A stretch of 53,701 nt of DNA from Rhizobium sophorae. GTDB taxonomy: Bacteria > Pseudomonadota > Alphaproteobacteria > Rhizobiales > Rhizobiaceae. Where the stretch lies: the NCBI RefSeq assembly GCF_013087515.1, contig NZ_JABFCN010000052.1, forward strand, positions 1 to 53,701, given 5' to 3'. The notes under the pieces were generated by a model. It did not search any database and was not told the origin of the DNA. It worked only from the letters and a program-made list of their open reading frames with translations. Each line of letters opens with the position of its first letter. Within the stretch, counting starts at the first letter, position 1. Made by a program: the position numbers and the translations under genes. Below, piece by piece: positions 8,696-18,100 of this stretch.

Positions 8696-9871
8696 ATGAA
8701 AGCTCGAATTCTAGTATTATCGCTTTGCATGGCCGGATGGACGGTAGCTCCGACTGACTTCGTCAATGCCCAAGAGGCCGCTCCGCAGGTGGTTGTAGCA
8801 AAGCCACTGGTTCGCGACGTGACAGACAGAGATGAATTCATTGGCCGGTTTCGGGCCGCCGAACAGGTCGACATCCGTTCGCGAGTCGGTGGCTATCTGC
8901 AGAGCATTGCTTTCACAGACGGCCAGTTGGTCAAGGAAGGTGATGAACTTTTCAAGGTCGACCAACGCCCCTTTGTGACCGCATTGAGCCAAGCTAAGGC
9001 CAGCCTCGCTGCAGCAAATGCGGGCTTAACCTATGCGCAGGCCCAATTCGATCGCGTCAACGCTCTGGTTAAGTCGGGGAGCCAGACGGTTGCGACCCTG
9101 GATGATCGGCGGAGGGAATTGGACTCGGCGCAAGCAAATCTCCAAGGGTCTCAAGCGAGTGTCGATCGCGCTGAGCTCGACATGACCTATAGCCGGATTG
9201 TTGCGCCACTGAGCGGCCGCATCGACCGCCATATGATTTCTGTCGGCAACCTGGTCACCGCAGACCAGACGGTCCTCACGTCGATCGTCATGCTTGACCC
9301 GATCGACTTCTATTTCGACATCGATGAACGTCGTCTTTTGAGCTACGCCGAAACCGCTCGCAAAAATGGCTCCGTCCTGCAGAGCGGTGGCGGAGGTTTG
9401 AAGGTCTCGGTGAAGCTGGGCGACCGGGACGGGACGACCTATAACGGCACGCTCGATTTCGCCGAAAATCAGGTCGACGCGGCGACCGGAACCCTTCGCG
9501 CCCGCGCCAGGTTTGCAAATCCTGATTTCGTGCTTCAGCCAGGGTTGTTTGGCAGGGTCGAGCTTGAAGGTTCAAATTCATACAAGGCGATCTTGATACC
9601 GGACGAGGCTATTAGCTCCGATCAAGACGAACGCGTTGTCTTCGTCGTTGGCAAGGACAATGTCGTATCGACAAAAGCCATCCGGCCAGGTCCGAAAATC
9701 GACGGATACCGTGTTGTCAGAAGCGGCCTCGACGGTAGCGAGAGTCTAGTTGTGAAGGGCGTCGTTCGCGTCCGCCCAGGCGTTAAGGTCGATCCGAAAG
9801 AAATTACCCTTCCGCCTGAAAACGAAGATCCGGTCGAGTCAGCACCACTGACCGCCGTGAATGCGGAGTAG
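8696..9871 (+). CDS. RND efflux periplasmic adaptor (MexE/AcrA type)
   Basis: This 391-residue exported adaptor has an N-terminal signal sequence (about residues 1-24, ending near FVNAQ). It contains the lipoyl half-motif (VDIRSRVGGYLQSIAFTDGQLVKEGDELFKVD), an alpha-hairpin (about residues 85-150), the second lipoyl half (YSRIVAPLSGRIDR) and beta-barrel and membrane-proximal domains (FDIDERRLLSYAE; LDFAENQVDAATGTLRARARFANPD). I place the start at ATG 8696 behind GAGGTGG rather than at GTG 8684. Five bases separate its stop from the pump gene. It would join the RND pump to an outer-membrane factor. Confidence 0.92.
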   Translation: MKARILVLSLCMAGWTVAPTDFVNAQEAAPQVVVAKPLVRDVTDRDEFIGRFRAAEQVDIRSRVGGYLQSIAFTDGQLVKEGDELFKVDQRPFVTALSQAKASLAAANAGLTYAQAQFDRVNALVKSGSQTVATLDDRRRELDSAQANLQGSQASVDRAELDMTYSRIVAPLSGRIDRHMISVGNLVTADQTVLTSIVMLDPIDFYFDIDERRLLSYAETARKNGSVLQSGGGGLKVSVKLGDRDGTTYNGTLDFAENQVDAATGTLRARARFANPDFVLQPGLFGRVELEGSNSYKAILIPDEAISSDQDERVVFVVGKDNVVSTKAIRPGPKIDGYRVVRSGLDGSESLVVKGVVRVRPGVKVDPKEITLPPENEDPVESAPLTAVNAE

Positions 9872-9876
9872 CGGAG

Positions 9877-12800
9877 ATGCGGTTCGCACACTTCTTTATC
9901 GACAGGCCGATCTTTGCGTCAGTCATTTCGCTCCTGCTGATTATCGTGGGTTCAATTGCCTATTTCGAACTGCCAGTCGCGCAGTATCCGGAAATCGCAC
10001 CCCCAACAATCGTCGTCCGCACCTTTTACCCAGGCGCAGATTCTCAGACGATAGCTGACACGGTGTCCACGCCGATTGAGCAGGAAGTCAACGGCGTAGA
10101 AGACATGCTGTACATGTCGTCCTATTCGAGTGCCGACGGCGCGATGACACTCACAATCACGTTTGCGTTGGGTACTGATCTGGATAAGGCGCAGGTCCTC
10201 GTCCAAAACCGCGTTGCGATTGCGCTCCCGAGACTTCCGCAAGAAGTCCAGCGACTGGGGGTGACGACGAACAAAAGCTCGCCTGACCTCCTGATGGTGG
10301 TCCACCTGCTTTCTCCCAACGGAAGGTATGACCAGCTCTACACCTCTAACTACGCGAGAAACCGCGTTCGAGATGTGCTCGTACGCCTGCAGGGTGTCGG
10401 CGATATTCAAATCTTCGGCGAACGCCAATACGCTATGCGCATCTGGCTGGACCCGGAAAAGCTTTCCTCTTACGGCATGACATCGAACGACGTCGTGAGT
10501 GCTCTGCGTGACCAGAACGTTCAGGTGTCCGGCGGCTCAATCGGAGCTCCTCCGGCAGCGGTCGACAATCCGTTTCAGTATACCGTCAGGACAGATGGCC
10601 GCTTCTCCGACGCCCGACAATTTCGATATGTCATCGTCAAGTCGACACCCGACGGGCGCCTCGTGAAGCTCGAGGATGTTGCTCGCATTGAGCTTGGAGC
10701 CCGCGATTACGTTACCAACGCCTATGTGAACAACAATCCAGCGGTCGGTATGGGCATCTTTGCCCGGCCGGGTACGAACGCGCTGGAAACGGCAGCTCAG
10801 ATCAAATCTATCATGAAGGACCTGTCAGCTCAGTTCCCGCCTGGTCTTGAGTATCGCATCATCTACGACACCACCGACTTCGTGGCTTCTTCGATCGATG
10901 AGGTTTACCGCACCATCGGCGAAGCGATTGTTCTCGTCGCACTCGTGGTTCTCATCTTCCTCCAGTCCTGGAGAACCGCGATAGTACCCATCGTCGCCAT
11001 CCCGGTCTCTCTTGTCGGTACGTTCGCCTTCCTCGCAGCGTTTGGCATGTCTCTGAACATGCTGACACTGTTCGGCTTGGTGCTGGCGATCGGCATTGTG
11101 GTCGACGATGCCATTGTCGTAGTGGAAAACGTTGAACGAAACCTCGCCGCCGGTATGAGCCCTCGGCGGGCAGCTCATCGGACCATGGACGAGGTCGGGA
11201 CGGCCGTCGTCGCTATCTCGCTCGTGCTTATCGCCGTGTTTGTGCCGACCGCCTTCATTCCCGGAATTTCCGGCCAGTTCTACAAGCAGTTCGCAGTGAC
11301 CATCTCGATCGCAACGGCGATCTCGGCAATCAACTCTCTGACATTGTCTCCTGCTCTTGCGGCACTGGTGCTGAAGAGGCATGAGCACGAATCTGTAAAG
11401 CGAAGCATCGCGGGAAGAATTGGTCATAAGTCGGCCGAGCTCTTCAACCGCGGCTTTGACAGAGTGAGTAGTGCCTATTCAACGAGCATCCGTCATATCG
11501 TTAGCACGAAAACCGGACTGACTTGTGCCTTGATCGTCTTCCCATGTTTGTTGGTCGCCACATGGTTCTTGAGCACGAAGGTGCCAAGTGGCTTCATCCC
11601 GATCATGGACCAAGGCTATGCAATCGTCGTAGTCGAGCTTCCCGACGGAGCTTCGCTGGAACGAACCGATGCGGTGATCAAAAAGGCGGGTGAAATCGCG
11701 AGGTCGACCCCAGGCGTCGCTAACGCCGTTCAGTTCGCTGGGTTCAGCGGCGCAACATTCACCAACGCATCTAATGCAGGCGTGATTTTCACACCGTTCA
11801 AGTCATTCGACGAGCGACTGAAGAGCGGGGACACATCAACGAAGATTATTCAAACGCTTTACAAAAACCTCCAGGCTGTCGACGAGGCCTTCATCATCGC
11901 CATTCCGCCGCCGCCCGTGCAGGGCATCGGGAATTCCGGTGGCTTCAAGATGCAGGTGATGGACCAGGACAGTTCCAGCATGACGCGTGCGCTCGCGCTG
12001 GCAAGACAGATGATGGTGACGGCCAACAAGACGCCGGGCTTGACCGGAGTCTTCACGACCTTCTCGGAATCAAGCCCGCAATACTTCTTGTCGATTGATC
12101 GGGATAAGGCACAGTTCTTGAATGTTCCAATCCCAAATATCTTCGAAACGCTGTCGAGCAACCTTGGTGTATCATACGTCAACGATTTCAATGCTTTTGG
12201 CCGTGTCTATCAAGTCCGAGCTCAGGCGGACAAGAAGTTCAGACTTGAGAAAGACGACATGCTTGATCTGAAAGTGCGCTCTGCAACCGGCGCTCTGGTG
12301 CCGCTCGGAACCCTTGCAGATATAAAGGAGGCTAGTGGACCCGCTTTGGTGCAGAGGTACAACATGTACGTTTCAGTCCCGCTGCAGGGGAATGCCGCTC
12401 CCGGTGTCTCTACAGGCGAGGCGATTGCCAAGATGCAAGGCATTGCGGCGCAGGTTCTTCCGCCAGGCACCACGTTCGAGTGGACCGAGCTCGCATATCA
12501 GGAAACGCATATCGGAGGCAGCGCGATCTGGATCTTTGCCCTTTCCGTGGTGTTCGTTTTCCTGGCGCTGTCGGCGCAGTATGAGAGCTGGGTACTTCCC
12601 CTGGCAATCATTCTGATCGTTCCACTTGCGGTTCTCGGAGCTCTTACGGGTGTTTACCTGAGAGGCATGGACAACAACGTCTTGACGCAAATCGGCTTTG
12701 TTGTGCTGATTGGTCTCGCGGCCAAGAACGCAATCCTGATCGTTGAGTTCGCTCGTCAGGCCCAGGAAAATGGTAAGTCGGCGGTTGAGGCCGCAGTTGA

Positions 12801-13065
12801 GGCCAGCCACCTCCGCCTCCGGCCGATCTTGATGACCGCCTTGGCGTTCATCTTCGGCGTGCTACCGCTAGCAATAGCGGAGGGCCCCGGCGCAGAGATG
12901 CGTCAGTCACTTGGAACAGCGGTGTTTAGTGGCATGCTCGGTGTAACGGTGTTTGGCCTGTTTCTCACGCCGGTCTTTTATGTGGTTCTTCGATCGAGAT
13001 ATTCGCCGCGGACAGCCGAGGAAGACGACGACGTGATCATTGAGCATCAACAAGCGGCCGAGTGA
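9877..13065 (+). CDS. RND multidrug efflux pump, inner-membrane (HAE-1, MexF/AcrB type)
   Basis: The 1062-residue length is normal for HAE-1 transporters. It opens with FFIDRPIFASVISLLLIIVGSIAY (TM1). The proton-relay Asp pair sits in TM4 (GIVVDDAIVVVENVERN, about residues 405-421) and the relay Lys in TM10 (GLAAKNAILIVEFARQ). Two large periplasmic loops follow TM1 and TM7. It forms an operon with the adaptor and is closed by a strong terminator. No outer-membrane factor follows, unlike MexEF-OprN, so a TolC/OprM homologue must come from elsewhere. It is presumably driven by the proton gradient to expel amphiphilic drugs; substrates are not predictable. Confidence 0.95.
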   Translation: MRFAHFFIDRPIFASVISLLLIIVGSIAYFELPVAQYPEIAPPTIVVRTFYPGADSQTIADTVSTPIEQEVNGVEDMLYMSSYSSADGAMTLTITFALGTDLDKAQVLVQNRVAIALPRLPQEVQRLGVTTNKSSPDLLMVVHLLSPNGRYDQLYTSNYARNRVRDVLVRLQGVGDIQIFGERQYAMRIWLDPEKLSSYGMTSNDVVSALRDQNVQVSGGSIGAPPAAVDNPFQYTVRTDGRFSDARQFRYVIVKSTPDGRLVKLEDVARIELGARDYVTNAYVNNNPAVGMGIFARPGTNALETAAQIKSIMKDLSAQFPPGLEYRIIYDTTDFVASSIDEVYRTIGEAIVLVALVVLIFLQSWRTAIVPIVAIPVSLVGTFAFLAAFGMSLNMLTLFGLVLAIGIVVDDAIVVVENVERNLAAGMSPRRAAHRTMDEVGTAVVAISLVLIAVFVPTAFIPGISGQFYKQFAVTISIATAISAINSLTLSPALAALVLKRHEHESVKRSIAGRIGHKSAELFNRGFDRVSSAYSTSIRHIVSTKTGLTCALIVFPCLLVATWFLSTKVPSGFIPIMDQGYAIVVVELPDGASLERTDAVIKKAGEIARSTPGVANAVQFAGFSGATFTNASNAGVIFTPFKSFDERLKSGDTSTKIIQTLYKNLQAVDEAFIIAIPPPPVQGIGNSGGFKMQVMDQDSSSMTRALALARQMMVTANKTPGLTGVFTTFSESSPQYFLSIDRDKAQFLNVPIPNIFETLSSNLGVSYVNDFNAFGRVYQVRAQADKKFRLEKDDMLDLKVRSATGALVPLGTLADIKEASGPALVQRYNMYVSVPLQGNAAPGVSTGEAIAKMQGIAAQVLPPGTTFEWTELAYQETHIGGSAIWIFALSVVFVFLALSAQYESWVLPLAIILIVPLAVLGALTGVYLRGMDNNVLTQIGFVVLIGLAAKNAILIVEFARQAQENGKSAVEAAVEASHLRLRPILMTALAFIFGVLPLAIAEGPGAEMRQSLGTAVFSGMLGVTVFGLFLTPVFYVVLRSRYSPRTAEEDDDVIIEHQQAAE

Positions 13066-13086
13066 TCCCCCTATCGCACCTTTCAT

Positions 13087-13114
13087 GCGGCGCCCTCTAG
13101 GGCGCCGCTTTTTT
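13087..13114 (+). terminator. Intrinsic terminator of RND operon
   Basis: A perfect 9-bp GC stem (GCGGCGCCC at 13087-13095, complement at 13100-13108) with a 4-base loop is followed by six T residues. It lies 21 bases after the pump stop. Confidence 0.9.
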
Positions 13115-13323
13115 GGTCCTGTAAGCGCCCCCAAAAAGGATGGTCAGCTTGCTGGATCGAGACAGCGATCTGGTCGCTCGGTGCCGCGATATCCTAAATG
13201 GGTGGTCAGCTATCAATCTTCGAGAGTGATAAGGCGCCGTTGCAGACGGCGCAGGAGCTGAAATGTCCAAGATATTTTCGTTGCATTTCGCAAAGATCAC
13301 CAAAGGCAAAAGGAGATCTAGAA

Positions 13324-13509
13324 ATGGACAGCAAAAATCTCGACAGTCGAGCCGAGGTCCGCGATGGCATCGAAGTCATGCCCGAGATGGCCGATATGCC
13401 ACTTGAGATGCCCCAGGCAAAACGCACCACTGCAGATGAACTCGTTGATGAGGCGCTGCTGGAGTCATTCCCAGCAAGCGATCCAATGGCATCGGGCAGA
13501 ATGGAATGA
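13324..13509 (+). CDS. Short acidic protein with DEALLESFPASDP motif
   Basis: This is a 61-residue acidic protein. I choose the ATG at 13324 because AGGAG lies about 8 bases upstream; the longer open frame from 13198 lacks a ribosome site. The C-terminal motif DELVDEALLESFPASDPMA recurs, as far as I recall, in small uncharacterised proteins of rhizobia and other alphaproteobacteria; no function is known to me. It is 27 bases upstream of the dps gene in the same direction, so it may share transcription and have a stress-related role. Confidence 0.7.
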   Translation: MDSKNLDSRAEVRDGIEVMPEMADMPLEMPQAKRTTADELVDEALLESFPASDPMASGRME

Positions 13510-13536
13510 ACTCTAGAAACGCAGAAGGAGTTTTCA

Positions 13537-14055
13537 ATGGACCAGATCGATCACTTGCACCGCGCCGCTGCGCTTAAAACGCCGACTGGGTTGGGCGAGG
13601 AAGCGGTGAAGGACATTTCTGCTGCTGCCACAACGCTGCTAGCTGACGTCTTCGCGCTTTATCTGAAGACCAAGAATTTTCACTGGCACATGTCGGGGCC
13701 GAACTTTCGGAGCTATCACCTGCTCCTTGATGCCCATGGCGAAGAACTGTTTGCCATCACGGACCCCTTGGCCGAACGAGTTCGCAAGCTCGGCGGAACA
13801 ACACTGCGCTCCATCGGCGATATAGCGCGACAGCAGCGTATCGCTGACAACGACGCAGAATATGTTCACCCGCATGAGATGCTCGCCGAGCTGCGGGAGG
13901 ACAACGGCGTTCTCATCGCCAGGATGCGGGCCCTGCATGAGCTCTGCGACGAACATCGCGATGTTGCGACCGCCAGCCTACTCGAAAACTGGATCGACCA
14001 AGGTGAGATGAGGGTGTGGTTCCTCTTTGAGACCCTTCGTTCCACAAACGGGTGA
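13537..14055 (+). CDS. dps: Dps-family ferritin-like DNA protection protein
   Basis: The 172-residue length is usual for Dps. The ferroxidase-site pattern is present: KNFHWHMSGPNF (first His, about residues 46-57), followed by HLLLDAHGEELF with Asp and Glu, and DPLAERVRKLGG. Dps proteins form 12-subunit cytosolic shells that oxidise Fe(II) with hydrogen peroxide and often coat DNA. AAGGAG precedes the start by about 7 bases. It sits between the small acidic protein and an exported hydrolase, fitting a stress-response group. Confidence 0.92.
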   Translation: MDQIDHLHRAAALKTPTGLGEEAVKDISAAATTLLADVFALYLKTKNFHWHMSGPNFRSYHLLLDAHGEELFAITDPLAERVRKLGGTTLRSIGDIARQQRIADNDAEYVHPHEMLAELREDNGVLIARMRALHELCDEHRDVATASLLENWIDQGEMRVWFLFETLRSTNG

Positions 14056-14120
14056 CCTTGAGCCGCAAAAGCAAGGCCTGCCTCACCGAATAACGTTCCC
14101 CAAAATAAAAGGTAATTCCC

Positions 14121-14894
14121 ATGATCAAGTTGATAACTGCCGCACTGCTCGGCGCCGCGGCGCTCGGTATGACCGGTTCGGCGAATGCTGCCGAAAAGCC
14201 AGCAATCGTCCTCGTCCACGGCGCGTTCGCGGAAGCGTCAAGTTGGAACGGGGTGATCAAAAAGCTGGAAGCGGATGGATACTCCGTCACAGCGGTCGCG
14301 AACCCTCTCCGTGGTGTTAAATCCGATGGCGACTATGTGCGCCATCTCGTCGCCAGCTTTAAAACGCCGGTGGTTCTGGTCGGTCACTCGTACGGCGGAT
14401 CGGTCATCTCCGAGGCCGCTGATCCGGCCAAGGTAAAGTCGCTGGTCTACGTCTCTGCATTCGCGCCAGACACCGGCGAATCCGCCATCGACCTCTCGGG
14501 CAAGTTTCCTGGGAGCACGCTTGGTGGCACGCTCGCGGCACCTGTAGCGCTGAATGATGGAGGCGAGGACCTGTATATTAAGCAGGACAAATTCCATAGC
14601 CAGTTTGCTGCCGACGTTCCGGAAGCTGCCGCGAAGTTGATGGCGGCAACCCAGCGCCCTGTCACGTCGGCTGCCCTGGGGGAGAAGTCCGTGAATGCCG
14701 CGTGGAAAGACATCCCGTCCTGGTTCATCTATGGCGACGCCGACAAAAACATCCCGCCGAAAGCAATTGCCTGGATGGCCGAACGCGCGAAGTCCAAGGA
14801 TACCGTCGTTGTGAAGGGCGCATCGCACGTCGTCATGGTTTCCCATCCTGAGAAGGTTGCGAAGATCATCGAAGAGGCGGCGACAGCCAAGTGA
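14121..14894 (+). CDS. Exported alpha/beta hydrolase (EstC-like)
   Basis: This 257-residue protein has a clear signal peptide (about residues 1-24, ending SANA before AEKP), so it is probably periplasmic. Alpha/beta-hydrolase features are VLVHGAFAEASSW (oxyanion region), the nucleophile Ser in LVGHSYGGSV (about residue 91), Asp in IYGDADKNIPP and His in GASHVVMVSHPEKVA. It belongs to the short EstC/salicylate-esterase-like group. A hairpin terminator follows. Substrate unknown; an ester or lactone is likely. Confidence 0.87.
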   Translation: MIKLITAALLGAAALGMTGSANAAEKPAIVLVHGAFAEASSWNGVIKKLEADGYSVTAVANPLRGVKSDGDYVRHLVASFKTPVVLVGHSYGGSVISEAADPAKVKSLVYVSAFAPDTGESAIDLSGKFPGSTLGGTLAAPVALNDGGEDLYIKQDKFHSQFAADVPEAAAKLMAATQRPVTSAALGEKSVNAAWKDIPSWFIYGDADKNIPPKAIAWMAERAKSKDTVVVKGASHVVMVSHPEKVAKIIEEAATAK

Positions 14895-14932
14895 GTGACG
14901 CCTGCAACGCTTCTTTCAACGGTTAAATCACG

Positions 14933-14962
14933 TGCGGCCGCTAGCGCAGTGGCCGCATTTTT
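14933..14962 (+). terminator. Intrinsic terminator after exported hydrolase
   Basis: TGCGGCC at 14933-14939 pairs with GGCCGCA at 14951-14957 across an 11-base loop and is followed by five T residues. It closes the dps/hydrolase group before the large ATPase gene. Confidence 0.8.
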
Positions 14963-15169
14963 CAATCGACGGCCGATTTTTGTTCCGTATCTGTCCATCA
15001 TGAAGATGATCGAGTAGCTTGCGGCATCACCGGACGATTGGACGGATGTAGGGGAGTGAAGGAGCCCACGCTTCCGGTGGTTGCGGCAGCGACTTGCAAT
15101 GCACTTTGCGCTTTTCTAATGTCCGGCGACTACTGCCGTACATTTCCCGCCACTTCTAGAGTTTATCTG

Positions 15170-18100
15170 ATGAACAAACAGGCATTTGTGGACCTCGATC
15201 GTCGATTCGTGCAGCTCGATGACGGGCTAGGCGGGGACATGGATGATTGGATCTACGCGGGTCCGGGAATAGGCTGGGAAGCTCTCGCCAAGGAACGCCG
15301 GGCGATCGTCTTAGCCGAAGCTGGCGCGGGAAAGACGCAGGAGATCAAGGCGGCAGTTCGGAAACTTAGGGAGTCGGGCAAAGTGGCCTTCTTCGTTCGC
15401 CTTGAGGAGCTTTCCGACGGCGTGACGCAAGCATCCTTCGATGGGGCAGATACGGGATCGCTGCGAGAACTGGATACTTGGTTGAACGAGACTGATACCG
15501 GATGGTTCATGCTGGACTCGGTCGACGAGGCGCGTCTTGGCAGCGCGAAAAATTTCCAACGGGCCATCAAGCATCTCTCTGGCAAGCTTGGAGACGCTGC
15601 GCAGCGGGCCAACATCATCATCACCAGCCGCGCAAGCGAATGGAGACCTGAGAGTGATCTAAGGTTGGTCAATAATTTCCTGCCCCTTCCCGAGACGGAG
15701 GAAACTGCGTCGCACTTCAATGCTGACAATCTGGAGAGAATTTTCGACTCAGTGACTGAAGCGGTCGACGGAATGGAAAAGCGGACCGGAGCAAGGGTCT
15801 ACACGCTGCTGCCTTTGAATGAGCCACGCATTCGGCACCTGGCCGCCCACTTCGGAGTCAATGACACAAATTCCTTTTACCACGCAGTTGAACGGGCTGA
15901 CGCCGTTGGCTTTGCGAGCAGGCCCAAGGACCTTGAGGATCTGGCGGAGTATTGGCTCCAGAACGGATCAATCGGCGGACAACTGGAGCTAGTCGAAAAC
16001 GACATCGCTTTGAAGCTCAAGGAGCGCGACCAAGATCGAGCACAGGCAAGACCTCTTGCTTCGGATAGTGCTAGACTCGGAGTGAAAATTCTTGCTGCGG
16101 CGTCGTCACTCCTGCGAGACCAGCAGTTCCGGGTTCCGGAAACTGACAGCGATCTTGATGGGATCGATGTCGGTGCGATCCTTGGCATGTGGACCGAGGG
16201 TAATTGCCAAACTCTCCTGTCGCGCCCGATTTTCGATGAAGCCATTTATGGCCGGGTCCGTTTTCATCATCGGTCGGTGAGGGAATACCTGGCCGCAGAA
16301 TGGATAGTGGAGCTATTAGAGCGAGGGAACTCTCGGCGACAGGTGGAGCAGCTCTTTTTCAAGAGCCAATATGGCATCGAGCTTATCGTTCCAGCGATGC
16401 GGCCGTTGCTGCCTTGGATTGCGCTGAAGGATGAGAGGATCCGCAACAAACTCGCCCGGATTGCGCCCGAAGTTCTGACCGAGGGCGGTGACCCAAGCGC
16501 ATTTCCCGCCGACTTTCGCGAAGCTTTAATCAGGGATATCTGCTCACGGCGCAACCGGGAGCGCTTTGGTAGACTGCTAGATGCCGCGGCCGTTGGGCGG
16601 ATGGCGATGAGCGACGTGGGGCCAGCTATTAGGGAACTCCTGTCGGCTTACAAGGACGACGAAGTCGTTCGGATCACCCTGCTGCGCATGGCATGGCAAG
16701 GCAACATGCGGGGGTGCCTTGAGCAAGCGAAGGCGTTTGCTCTTGGCACCTCCTATGACGGCACAACTCGTGGCGCGGCTATTCAGGTGGTTGCCGCGAC
16801 GGCTGGAACAGCCGAGTTAGCCCAATTTCGCGACAATTTGCTTGGATCGCTGGGCGAGCGGGATCTCGTTATCTTCGGGGAATGCCTTCGCAGCCTTGGC
16901 GCAATTCTCGATCCGAAGCTCGCGATCGACATTGCCGCGAACTTGCTTGGGCCCGACAAGTACGGCTTCCAGTCGCTCAAGGTTCGGTTTGTTGCGTTCG
17001 TCGACGGCTTGCCTTTGGCTGAATGCCGCACGGTGGTCGACGAAATCCTCGTGAAGTTGCGCGAAACTCCCTTCAAGGAGGGCCGGAACTACAGAGTCTC
17101 TGATAAGGTCTATTGGCTTTTGCCGGTCGCCGCCAGGGCGTGCGAAAGGCTTGTGGAAGCGAAGGACGCCTTTGCTCTCTCCACTAACGCTCTAGATATT
17201 ATGTCCCTTATCGAAAAATCGACGGCTTATGATCGTAGCTCGATCAAGACCGATCTTGGAGCCATGGTTAAGGCTTGGAGCGATCTGAATGAACAACTGT
17301 TTTGGCGTGAGATTTCAGCTGAGCGAGCTAAAGGGCGTGTGATCACAAATTGGTGGGAGGTGAGTGGGCTTCCATCGTTTTGGCAGTTCTCAAGCGTCGA
17401 CTTTCCAAGGTTCGTTGAACAGATCACCAACCGACAGGGAGATGACCGCTTCGTTGCCCTATCGGTTGCCATAAAAGTTACGCCGACAGAAGCATTAGAG
17501 GAAAGCCTCCCTACCATTCGAAAAGCCATAGGCGACGACACGAACCTGAATGCTCGCCTCGATGAGTTTCTAAATCCAAACCCGACTGCGCAACAGCTGG
17601 AGCTTCAACGTCGAAGACGCGAGCATGAGGAGGAGACGGAGAGGCGCGAACTTGAGGAGGGGGCTCGTCTCGCGCAGTACAAGCTTCGGATTTCGCAAAA
17701 TCTCAGTTGGCTGGGAGCAGCCCCACCCGATGGTGTCACACACGCTCAGCTTCACATGCTAGAGGCGCTAAGAGACCTCGATCTCGATCGAAACCGCCTG
17801 GCGCATCCTAACTGGCAAGGCCTAGTTCCCGAATACGGCCATGAGGTCGTCCAAGCGTTCAAGGACGGAGCTCAGCGATACTGGCGCCATCATGTTCCGC
17901 AGCTCCGATCCGAGGGCGTGCAGACCATGAACTCAATCCCGCACCAAACCTATCTCGGGTTGACCGGCCTCGAGTTCGACGCCCAGGAAGAAGGGTGGCT
18001 TGATGCCATGTCTTCTGAAGACGCCAAGCTTGCCGCACGATATGCGCTCTGGGAAATGAATGGCTTCTCGGACTGGCTTGGTTCCCTGGCCGAGAAGTTC

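Noticed and set aside
10825..11427. Long minus-strand open frame inside the RND pump gene
   Set aside because: It is antisense to strongly conserved RND codons and has a His/Arg/Asp-rich composition typical of shadow frames.
14238..14846. 202-residue minus-strand frame
   Set aside because: It is antisense to the exported alpha/beta hydrolase and has no motif.
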